A stretch of 64,000 nucleotides of DNA from Dokdonella_A sp963758365 (GTDB taxonomy: Bacteria; Pseudomonadota; Gammaproteobacteria; Xanthomonadales; Rhodanobacteraceae): contig CAVWVB010000001.1 in NCBI GenBank assembly GCA_963758365.1, positions 2,666,001-2,730,000 on the forward strand. Reading direction: 5' to 3'. This document shows, in pieces, positions 19,456 to 27,100 of the stretch (its first letter is position 1; every line of letters begins with the position of its first letter). The notes beneath the pieces are model-generated. The model made no database searches. It had not been told where the DNA came from and was given only the letters and a program-made list of their open reading frames with translations. A program made the translations under genes and the position numbers.

Positions 19456-19824
19456 ATGAACAGATCCATCGCCAGGCTCGCGGTCGCCGCGGCCGCCACC
19501 TTCGGCATGCTCACCTGCGCCGATGCGCAGAATCCGTAGACGCCGTCCAATCCCGCCGTAACGACGACCTGCACGCCCGTGGGTGTCGCCCATTTCGACG
19601 CACGCGTCCACGTGCGCTGCAGCGTGCCTGTTTCGGGAATCTCGTATTTCGCCGCGCCGACGTCGAGCAACAATCGTGCCGCGCGCGTGCTCGCGCTGCT
19701 GAGCACGGCATTCGCCGCGGGGCGCCAGATAACCATCTACTACGACCCCGCCGACACCAGCGGGACGGCGATCGGCTGCGCGGCATCCGATTGCCGTCTG
19801 ATCCAGGCCGTCGAGATTTTCTAG
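19456..19824 (+). pseudogene. Small secreted protein gene interrupted by an in-frame TAG
   Basis: A ribosome-binding site (GAGG) and ATG 19456 open a clear signal peptide, MNRSIARLAVAAAATFGMLT, ending CADAQ. Two codons later TAG (19537-19539) stops translation. The same frame then continues open for 94 codons with the GC-rich third positions typical of the neighbours, to a natural TAG at 19822-19824. Undisturbed, the product would be about 122 residues, cysteine-containing (TTTC, VRC, GCAASDC) and rich in short beta-like segments such as QITIYYDPADTSGTAIGC. I do not recognise the family. CAG to TAG is the simplest lesion. It lies nine bases before the metalloprotease pseudogene. Confidence 0.7.
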
Positions 19825-19833
19825 GAGAGCGTC

Positions 19834-20918
19834 ATGAAACGCGGCTCGTGCGGACTGGCCATTCTGATTGCCTGCGCATACCCCGCGCACGCCGGCCTCT
19901 AACGGAACCAGGGCGTGCACACGACGCCGGTATCGGTCTGCTTCGTCGGCGACGCACTGACCGCGCGGCCGGACCGCGTCGGCCAGATCCTCGGCTACGT
20001 GAACGATTTCGCGCTGGCCGCGAATGTCCGCTTCAGCTACTCGGCACATGTCCCGCGTCGGTGCCGCAACCCAACGGCGACGACCGTTTCGACGGCGACA
20101 TCCGCATGGTCATTCCCGATATCAACGTCGATGGCACCGGGCCGGTGCCCGCACAGGGCGGTCCGATGTTCGGCGGCGCGGGCAACTACGACGGCGGCAA
20201 CGACGGCTGGGGAAGCTGGTCGAATGCTCCGGACGACCTCGCGCCGAACCGGTCGTGCCTGTACAACCTCAAGCTCGGCGACGATCCATGGAACGCGACG
20301 CCGTACCGCAATCACACGCTGCACGAGGTCGGTCACGCACTGGGCCTGTTTCACGAACATCGGCGCGTGGACGCGACCTGCTTCGGTTCGGAGCCGCGCG
20401 ACATTTCCTACGGCTACCTGACCGCCTACGACATCCAGTCGGTGATGAGCTACTACTACCCGGCCTGCGGCGCGCTCGGCAACTATGCATATACGGGCCT
20501 GTCGAACCTCGACAAGCTGTCGGCGCGCATCCTCTATCCGGAGCAGGGCAATCCCGCGCAGATCGTCGGCAGGACCACGCTGCAGACCGGTCAAACAGTC
20601 TTGCTGCAATTCGGCTGGCGCAGCGAAGGCGCATGGATGCCGTTCGTCGTCAACAGCATGACCTGGCGCATCGATGGCGTGCCGAGCAGCACCGCGGTGG
20701 ACTTCCAGCACGTGTTCGCGAGTCCTGGGAACCATGTCGTCGCATTGACCGTGGTCGACTTCCTCGGCCGCAGTCATGACGGCAGCATCGGCGTGCGCGT
20801 GCTCGCGCCGCAGGCGTTCGAAGCCCTGTCCGCGGCAACGAGCGCGATCGATGCGAACCTGCTGCTCGGGGCCGAGTTCTCGATCTTCTACAGCGGCTTC
20901 GGCGGCAGCCTCGAGTGA
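19834..20918 (+). pseudogene. Secreted zinc metalloprotease (metzincin-like) gene with a stop codon and a frameshift
   Basis: AGGAG leads to ATG 19834 and a signal peptide, MKRGSCGLAILIACAYPAHA. An in-frame TAA (19900-19902) follows two codons later, then coding continues (VSVCFVGDALTARPDRVG). Near 20044 the reading frame shifts as if one base were lost, because SYSGTCPASVPQPNGDD reads through if a base is restored. The new frame encodes the zinc site HEVGHALGLFHEH (20322-20360), a Met-turn-like SVMSYYYP, and a PKD-like C-terminal segment. The longest intact residue starts at ATG 20106, without a signal peptide. The order of domains suggests a matrixin/astacin-type protease. It is probably not functional as read. 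Confidence 0.75.
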
Positions 20919-21180
20919 AAGGACCGCGATGCGGCGGGCACGGACCCGTCCGTGCAACTGCAGGCGTGCAGATCACCGGCACGTTTCCGGCCAGCCAGCC
21001 GGCGGTCCGGCCTGAATACTTAATGAACCGGCCAGTATTGAAATAGCGATCCTGAACCCCAGCTTGAGGCGCACGGACACTGCCAGGAACGCTGTTCGGT
21101 CCTGTCAGTCGAAGTCCGCGCATGCGAATGCCCCTCGACGCATGCATGTCCCCAACAAGACAAGCTGGAGTAGTTCGATT

Positions 21181-21768
21181 ATGAAAAACACGCTGTTTGC
21201 CCTCGCCCTCGCCACGGCCGGCTGCGCCGTCCTTCCGGCGGCCCACGCGGCCGACGACCACGATGGATTCTTCATCAACGGCAACGCGGGCCAGTCCAAT
21301 CTGAGCAAGAACGGCTACGACGACAATGACACCGGCTATGGTGCCAACGTCGGTTATCGCTGGGCGGTCTCGCCCAGTGTTCTGCTCGGCGTCGAGGGCG
21401 GCTATACCGACCTCGGTTCCTTTTCGCCCAAATCCGGCCTGTCCGCGGCTTCGACCCCCATCGGCGACGCCTCCATCAAGGGCTGGAACCTGGGCGTGAA
21501 CGGTCACTTCAATCTGACCGACAACTGGTATCTGAGCGGTCGTACCGGCTTCTTCCGCGCCGACCTCAAGGGCGGCTATCTCGATGGCACCGGTGTCCCG
21601 GTGCGCGTCGACGACAACAGCAACAAGTGGTATGCCGGTGCCGGTTTCGGCTACGACTTCAACAGCAATGTGAGCGTCGGGCTGAACTACGACTACTACA
21701 AGGCGGACAAGGCCGGGCTCAAGGTCGATCCCGACCTGGTTTCGCTCAGCGCCGAATACCGCTTCTGA
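21181..21768 (+). CDS. Small outer-membrane beta-barrel protein (OmpA-like transmembrane domain)
   Basis: 195 residues. A signal peptide (ALALATAGCAVLPAAHA) ends near residue 23. Alternating aromatic/polar strands follow (GYGANVGYRWAVSPSVLLGV, WYLSGRTGFFRADLKGG, and KWYAGAGFGYDFNSNVSVGL), and the protein ends SAEYRF with the C-terminal Phe recognised by the BAM machinery. This is the eight-stranded porin_OMP_beta-brl / OmpA-like architecture without a peptidoglycan-binding domain. GGAG sits about ten bases before ATG 21181, and a strong terminator follows. Its own promoter should lie in 20919-21180, which holds no gene. Confidence 0.82.
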   Translation: MKNTLFALALATAGCAVLPAAHAADDHDGFFINGNAGQSNLSKNGYDDNDTGYGANVGYRWAVSPSVLLGVEGGYTDLGSFSPKSGLSAASTPIGDASIKGWNLGVNGHFNLTDNWYLSGRTGFFRADLKGGYLDGTGVPVRVDDNSNKWYAGAGFGYDFNSNVSVGLNYDYYKADKAGLKVDPDLVSLSAEYRF

Positions 21769-21840
21769 CCTTGATGCCACGCCGCCGCGCGTGGTCCAGG
21801 TTCCAACGGGAGAACCACGGCACGGATGCCGTCGCAGCCA

Positions 21841-21871
21841 CCGGCCCGCGCGAGCGGGCCGGTTTTTTTTT
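21841..21871 (+). terminator. Rho-independent terminator of the beta-barrel gene
   Basis: A nine-base-pair GC stem, CCGGCCCGC / GCGGGCCGG, with a four-base loop is followed by nine T residues, 72 bases after the barrel gene stop. It works only in the plus direction, since on the minus strand the tract precedes the stem as A residues. Confidence 0.92.
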
Positions 21872-21924
21872 CATCCCCGAACGCGCCGAGCTCGGCGCCG
21901 CATGCCGAACTCGCGGGAGCGGAC

Positions 21925-23982
21925 TCAGCGCAGCGCGCCGGCCGCGACGTCGAATCCGTCTGCAAACAGCGTGTCCTTCCAGCCGCCGCGCAGGTCCCAT
22001 CGCGATTCGCCAAAAAGCGGCGCGCCGGCGGAGAACACCGGATCGATCTCGATGTCGAGCACGTCGGCAACGACCGCATCCGCGAGCACGATCTCCTGCT
22101 GCTGCCAGCGCCGCGCAGGATTCGCGATCACCGGCGCGAACGCTCCGGCGACCACGCCGTTGACGCGCACGATCGCGCCCGCCGTACCGGCCATGCTGCC
22201 GGGAGACCCGAGACCCGCATCGAACGTACGCCGCAATCGCAACGGCGCCAGCGCTGCGTCGACGCGAAAGCGGAAGTGGCTCGGTCCGGACGCGCGCCCG
22301 CAAGCGAGCGCGATGCGCTGCGTCCCGGCATCGTCCTCGAAACGCGACGCGAGCATGCCGCACTGCGCATCCGCGGGCGCACCATAGGCGTGCGCCATGG
22401 CGCCGGCGCGATCACCGATCTCGAAGCCGTCGTAGTGGACGATCGCGGCTTCGGCGCGCGTGTATGCATAGGCGACCGCACGCACGCACATCGCGCGCGG
22501 ATCGGCCGCTGACGGTCCCGCTTCCTGACTCACGCGCAATGCACTCGAGAACGCGAGCGCGTCCCCGGGCATCAGCCGGTACACCGCGGTGGTTCCGGTG
22601 CCGTCGGCATCGACTTCGGTCGCGCCGGACAGTGGACTGGCGAATGCGCCATGATCGAAATAGAAGCCGCCGTCGTAGAAATCCTCGACGCCGGTGCCGT
22701 GCCATGCGGGCGCGGTCGCGTCATCGAAATAGGCACGCTCGTCGCCTTCCAGGTAGTCGCGGCCCGCACCGTCGAGCGCACGATAGCGCGCCGAGATACC
22801 CACGAGCCTGCCGGCGCCACGCTGCTCATACAGCGTGAAGGTGCCTCCCGCGACGCATTCCTCGCGCAGGGTCGCGCTGAATGGCGCCGCCTGCATCGCT
22901 ACCGGCGCGTCCTCGAAGCTCAACGCGCTGTCCACGGCGACCGCGCCGGGCAGCGTGGCCTGCGCGGCCAGTTCGACCGACGCTTCGGCGCGGAACGGCA
23001 TCGGCAACCAGGCATAGAGCCAGCCCGCGGCATCCTCGCCGAGCAGCACGCCGCGCGCCGGCACCTGCGCGTGGGTCGCGGTCGCGAAGAAGTCGGACAG
23101 CGGGACGTCGACGCTCGCAATACCGTCGAAGCGCAGACGCAGATCGATCTCGGCGTAGGCGGAGCGCGGCACGCGCAGACGGATGCCGCGCAGCCAGCCG
23201 GGTCCGCCACGCGTGGCCAGGGTCAGCACGGCGCCCGGCGCAAGGGTCGAATGGACGATCTCGGGAGCCGGCAATCCATTCCATGGATCGTCGCCGGCAT
23301 GGCTCAGGAACGCGCGCCAGGCCGGCGCATCCGCGCCGGCCATGAAGCTCGTCACCGGCGTGCCGGGAGCGAGCCGATGGTGCTGCATCTGAAACCAGAG
23401 CAGGCGTTGTGCGGGGTCGGCACCCGCAGGCTGGCAGGGATTGATTCCGCCGTTCTGCGCTTTCGACAACGCGATGCGCAGCGATTGCGCGTAAGCGATC
23501 GGCACGCGGCTCACCTGCCCGCCACTGGATCGCAATCGATCGGCGACGAGGGGTGGCGTGAACGGCGCAGTCGAACCATCGAACAGCGCGGCCAGCGCGA
23601 CGTCCAGCGTCGGCATGGCCGCGCCGTCGACGTACAGGCGCACGCGCGTCGCCGGATCGATGCAGGTCGAGCCGCCGAACCCGCTGGTCACCCAGATCCG
23701 CGTCAGCGCACCAGGCCCGGGTTCGTCGAACACCACGGCCTCGTCAGCGTCGCGATACAACCAGCGCTCGGGATAGAGGTTGTCGCTCTCGCTGCCCGGA
23801 TTGCTGCGGTCGTAACGGCAGCCGTCGAGACAATGGCTCGACGTTTCCAGTACCTGATCGCGTGGATCGATCTCGGCCAGCCGCGAAGGCGTCTCCCAGA
23901 CCTCCCATGGCAGACCGCTCGCGCGAGCCGATCCCGCCGCGAGGATCAGCGTCACCTGGGCCAGCAGGATGCGGCCGCGCAT
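21925..23982 (-). CDS. Secreted GH172 (DUF2961) family protein
   Basis: 685 residues with a signal peptide (QVTLILAAGSARA). The DUF2961 hallmark GTGVEDFYDGGFYF lies at about residues 425-440, and WVTSGFGGSTCIDPATRVR near residue 95 fits the N-terminal jelly-roll half. DUF2961 is now glycoside hydrolase family 172, with enzymes acting on alpha-D-fructofuranosides and alpha-D-arabinofuranosides. The substrate here is unknown. The C-terminal extension ends with DTLFADGFDVAAGALR, echoing the beta-helix protein. It starts 12 bases after the symporter stop, so the two are probably cotranscribed. There is no strong ribosome-binding site. Confidence 0.83.
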   Translation of the reverse strand: MRGRILLAQVTLILAAGSARASGLPWEVWETPSRLAEIDPRDQVLETSSHCLDGCRYDRSNPGSESDNLYPERWLYRDADEAVVFDEPGPGALTRIWVTSGFGGSTCIDPATRVRLYVDGAAMPTLDVALAALFDGSTAPFTPPLVADRLRSSGGQVSRVPIAYAQSLRIALSKAQNGGINPCQPAGADPAQRLLWFQMQHHRLAPGTPVTSFMAGADAPAWRAFLSHAGDDPWNGLPAPEIVHSTLAPGAVLTLATRGGPGWLRGIRLRVPRSAYAEIDLRLRFDGIASVDVPLSDFFATATHAQVPARGVLLGEDAAGWLYAWLPMPFRAEASVELAAQATLPGAVAVDSALSFEDAPVAMQAAPFSATLREECVAGGTFTLYEQRGAGRLVGISARYRALDGAGRDYLEGDERAYFDDATAPAWHGTGVEDFYDGGFYFDHGAFASPLSGATEVDADGTGTTAVYRLMPGDALAFSSALRVSQEAGPSAADPRAMCVRAVAYAYTRAEAAIVHYDGFEIGDRAGAMAHAYGAPADAQCGMLASRFEDDAGTQRIALACGRASGPSHFRFRVDAALAPLRLRRTFDAGLGSPGSMAGTAGAIVRVNGVVAGAFAPVIANPARRWQQQEIVLADAVVADVLDIEIDPVFSAGAPLFGESRWDLRGGWKDTLFADGFDVAAGALR

Positions 23983-23994
23983 CGCGAGGCGGTT

Positions 23995-25284
23995 TCAGTC
24001 GCTTTCGCGTGCGAATGCGGGTGCGACGGTCTCGACCGCTGGCCTCTCGAAGCGCGCAATCACGACCGCACCCGCGAGGTCGCCGGTGACATTGGTTGCG
24101 GTGCGACACATATCGAGAAAACGATCGACGCCGAGAATGATGCCGATGCCTTCCGGCGGAATGCCGAACATGCCGAGGATCATCGCGATCACCGGCAGCG
24201 ATCCCCCGGGCACGCCGGCCGCTCCGATGCTGCCGAACACGCACATCACGAGAATCAGGATCTGCTGCAGCAGACTGAGTTCGACGCCGAAGAACTGGGC
24301 GAGGAACAGCACGGTCACGCCCTCGAACAGCGCCGTGCCGTTCATGTTCGCGGTGGCGCCGAGCGTGCAGACGAAGCGCCCCACGTAGGGCGGCACGTTG
24401 AGGTTCTCCTCGGCAACCATCAGCGTGGTCGGCAGGGTCGCGCTGCTCGACGAGGTGGAGAACGCGGTCAACATCGCCGGTTCGATGCGGCGGAAGAAGT
24501 CCAGCGGCCGGACGCCGCCGACCCAGCGCAGCAGCAGCGGAAACACCACGAATACATGCAGCGCAAGGCCGAAGACGACCACGAGCACGTACTGCGCAAG
24601 TTGCATGAGCACGCCGTAACCGAGCCGCGCGGTCAGGGTGAACAGCAGCGCGGCCACCGCGTATGGCGCGAGCTGGATGATCCAGTCGATCAGGCGCAGG
24701 CTGATTTCGTAGAGACCACGCACCATGCCGAGAAACCTCCGCGTGTTGTCGCTGCGGATCGCGACGATCGCGATGCCGACCAGCAGCGCGAAGAACATCA
24801 CGCCGATCAGGTCGCCGTTCGCGGCCGCGCGCACCGGATTGTCAGGCACGATGTTGACCAGCAGGTCGATGCCGTGCAGCTCCTTGCCGCGCTCGATCAT
24901 GCCGCTGGTCCGCGACGCGGCCTCGGCCTGCAGCTGTGCGCCGACTTCGGGCGGCAATCCGCGTCCGGGTTCGATCAGGTTCGCGAGCGTCAGGCCGATC
25001 GTCACCGCGATCGCGGTGACCGCGACGACCCAGAGCAATGTGCGCTTGCCGAGTCGGCCGAGTGTCGCGATGTCGCCGATGTCGCTGACTCCGAGCACCA
25101 GCGCGGAGAACACGAGCGGAACAACGAGCATGAACAGCAGGCGCAGGAAGATCGTGCCGACCGGCTGGCTCACGTAGCGCACGGCCAGATCCAGCCAGGC
25201 CGCGTCGGCGGCGAATGCGTAGGCAAGGATTCCGCCGAACGTGCCGACGAGGAAACCGATCAACATGCGGATATGCAGGGACAC
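23995..25284 (-). CDS. Dicarboxylate/amino acid:cation symporter (DAACS family)
   Basis: 429 residues. The DAACS signature regions are intact: the serine-rich hairpin AFSTSSSSATLPTTL, the TM7 motif TLGATANMNGTALFEG with the NMNGT sodium/substrate site, and the HP2/TM8 region GVPGGSLPVIAMILGMFGIP with GVDRFLDMCRTATNVTGD. It moves C4-dicarboxylates, glutamate/aspartate or neutral amino acids with sodium or protons. Asp and Arg/Cys residues in TM8 decide the substrate, and DMCRTATN resembles the acidic-substrate type (RTATN). A GTG at 25284 with GGAG upstream is the best start. The GH172 gene follows 12 bases downstream. Confidence 0.9.
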   Translation of the reverse strand: MSLHIRMLIGFLVGTFGGILAYAFAADAAWLDLAVRYVSQPVGTIFLRLLFMLVVPLVFSALVLGVSDIGDIATLGRLGKRTLLWVVAVTAIAVTIGLTLANLIEPGRGLPPEVGAQLQAEAASRTSGMIERGKELHGIDLLVNIVPDNPVRAAANGDLIGVMFFALLVGIAIVAIRSDNTRRFLGMVRGLYEISLRLIDWIIQLAPYAVAALLFTLTARLGYGVLMQLAQYVLVVVFGLALHVFVVFPLLLRWVGGVRPLDFFRRIEPAMLTAFSTSSSSATLPTTLMVAEENLNVPPYVGRFVCTLGATANMNGTALFEGVTVLFLAQFFGVELSLLQQILILVMCVFGSIGAAGVPGGSLPVIAMILGMFGIPPEGIGIILGVDRFLDMCRTATNVTGDLAGAVVIARFERPAVETVAPAFARESD

Positions 25285-25375
25285 GGGATGCTCCGGAAGA
25301 CGACGCGCACGACGGGTCCATGCCCGCAGGAGCCCGCAGGTTAGCCGCGCCAGAGGCGCGATGCGACCCCCGCGG

Positions 25376-27100
25376 TCAGCGCCGTGGCGGATACAGAGCG
25401 GGCAGCGCGGGCTCGGCGACGCGTGGCGTTTCCTCACGCCAGGCGAGACCGTGCCTGAATGCCTTCTGCAGGCGGCCTGCGAGTCCGTGTGCCGAGGCGC
25501 CCGCATAGCGCGTGCGCTGCAGGCCGGACAACGCTTCGCGCTGGGCATCGTCGGCCAGACGCGTCGCGAGTTCGCCGAGGTTGCGCACGTCGGCGCGTTC
25601 GTCGCGCGCCCAGGCGATCAGCGCGCGTTCGGCGCCCGCGAATTCGCCGAGTGCGCACGCGCGCAGGAATGCGGCGCGGTGCGCGGACGGATCGCCGGGC
25701 GTCGCCGGTTTCCGGGTACCCGCAACCGATCGTGGTCCACGCGAGCGCCACCACAACGCGAGCGTGACCAGCCACAGCGCGAATCCAAGCAGTGCGAGCA
25801 TCTGCCAGACACGCAGCGAACGCTCGCCCGGCGCAGCGACCGGCGCCGACGGTTTCGATGCGACCGTGGCCGTCGATGGCACCGCAGGGGCCGTTCGCGC
25901 GGCGTGAGCCGCGGGCGCAAGCGGAGCGATACCCGTCGCGCCGCTCGCGGGCAGTACGTTGACGACACGCGCGGGCAGTTGCGCGCTTTCGGCGCGGTCA
26001 TGCACGGTATCCCACCAGCGCACCGTGATGCCCGGAATGGTCAATTTGCCGGGCCGGTTCGGCACGAATGCGAACTTGCGCACCCGCTCGCCGTAGAGCC
26101 ATTCGCCATCGTCGCGCGTGCGGGTATCGGCCTTGTCCGGATAGATCTCGGCACCGTCAGGCGCCGCCAGGGTCAGTTCGGGCAGTTGTTCGTAGCCGAG
26201 TCCCTGCGCCTGCAGGCGGATCGTGCGCGTGACCGGATCGCCGACGTGCACTTCGGCCGGCAGCTCGGTCTCGTCCTTGAGCAGCAGCGAGGCGGCCGGC
26301 AGCCACGGTGCGTCCGTCCATGCGGCCGGTTTCGGCCTGACCTCCAGATGGATCGCCTGCGAGCGCGCGCTGACCGCGCGCCCGCGACTGAAGAATCCGC
26401 TCGGGTCGTTCGCATCGAGCGCGCTGCCGCGAAATGTGAGCGCGGCGATATCGAGCGCGCCGCTGCGCTCCGGAATCAGCGCATAGTGCCTCTCGATCAC
26501 GTGATAGCGCCGCGCGCCGACGCTCGAGACATATGACGTGTCCTGCCCGATGCGTTGCACGGTCACTCCGTCCGCCGCAGGTTCGCCGAGATTTCCGTTG
26601 GTCAGATCGAATGCGTAGTAGAGCTTGACGGTATAGCGCACCTGCTGCTGTACGTACGGGGTGAGCGGCTGCGCAGTCACGTCGAGAAAGACGTCGCCGC
26701 CGGCTTGCGGCTGGGCGGATTCGGACTGCGCGAGCACGGTCAGTTCGATCGGAGCCGTCGATGCGCCGGCCACCGCGATCGCCGCGATGGTGATGCGGCC
26801 CTCGTGTTTCGGCTGCAGTCCGACCGCCCACAGGGTCTTGGACGTGTTGGTACCGTTGACGATGCTGATCTGCTGGCTCGACTGCGTACCCAGCAGGTCG
26901 AAGTCCTGCTTGAGTGCGGAGAAATCGGGCTGCGCCGCGCTCGTTCCCTGCGCCTCGACGTTGAGAGTCACGGTCTCGCCGAGCTGCATCGTGTCGCGGT
27001 CGAGCCAGGCGCGAACATTCGCAGCGTGTACGGATGCGCTCGTGGCGAGCAGCATCAGCATCGCGAACCACGCGAGTCGATGCATCGAGCATCGGTTCAT
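25376..27100 (-). CDS. batD: BatD-like membrane protein of the Bat/MoxR locus
   Basis: 574 residues. After a signal peptide (MLMLLATSASVHAANV) come several Ig-like periplasmic domains (ARVWLDRDTM-like opening, LGETVTLNVEAQG, then QLSFDLTNGNLGEP-type strands). A transmembrane helix at about 440-460 (WQMLALLGFALWLVTLALWW) and a cytoplasmic C-terminal tail follow. This matches BatD of the aerotolerance (Bat) loci. It is the last gene of the six-gene unit, and its ATG overlaps the previous stop (ATGA), which supports start 27100. Bat loci are implicated in stress tolerance and envelope assembly; the exact role is unclear. Confidence 0.85.
   Translation of the reverse strand: MNRCSMHRLAWFAMLMLLATSASVHAANVRAWLDRDTMQLGETVTLNVEAQGTSAAQPDFSALKQDFDLLGTQSSQQISIVNGTNTSKTLWAVGLQPKHEGRITIAAIAVAGASTAPIELTVLAQSESAQPQAGGDVFLDVTAQPLTPYVQQQVRYTVKLYYAFDLTNGNLGEPAADGVTVQRIGQDTSYVSSVGARRYHVIERHYALIPERSGALDIAALTFRGSALDANDPSGFFSRGRAVSARSQAIHLEVRPKPAAWTDAPWLPAASLLLKDETELPAEVHVGDPVTRTIRLQAQGLGYEQLPELTLAAPDGAEIYPDKADTRTRDDGEWLYGERVRKFAFVPNRPGKLTIPGITVRWWDTVHDRAESAQLPARVVNVLPASGATGIAPLAPAAHAARTAPAVPSTATVASKPSAPVAAPGERSLRVWQMLALLGFALWLVTLALWWRSRGPRSVAGTRKPATPGDPSAHRAAFLRACALGEFAGAERALIAWARDERADVRNLGELATRLADDAQREALSGLQRTRYAGASAHGLAGRLQKAFRHGLAWREETPRVAEPALPALYPPRR

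Noticed and set aside
19537..19902. Programmed recoding (selenocysteine or pyrrolysine) at the two stops
   Set aside because: The stops are TAG and TAA, not TGA, and no SECIS-like element or pyl genes are present in the window. Decay or error is simpler.
22651..25344. A long plus-strand reading frame opposite the GH172 and symporter genes
   Set aside because: It spans two well-supported genes on the other strand and has no motif or ribosome-binding site.
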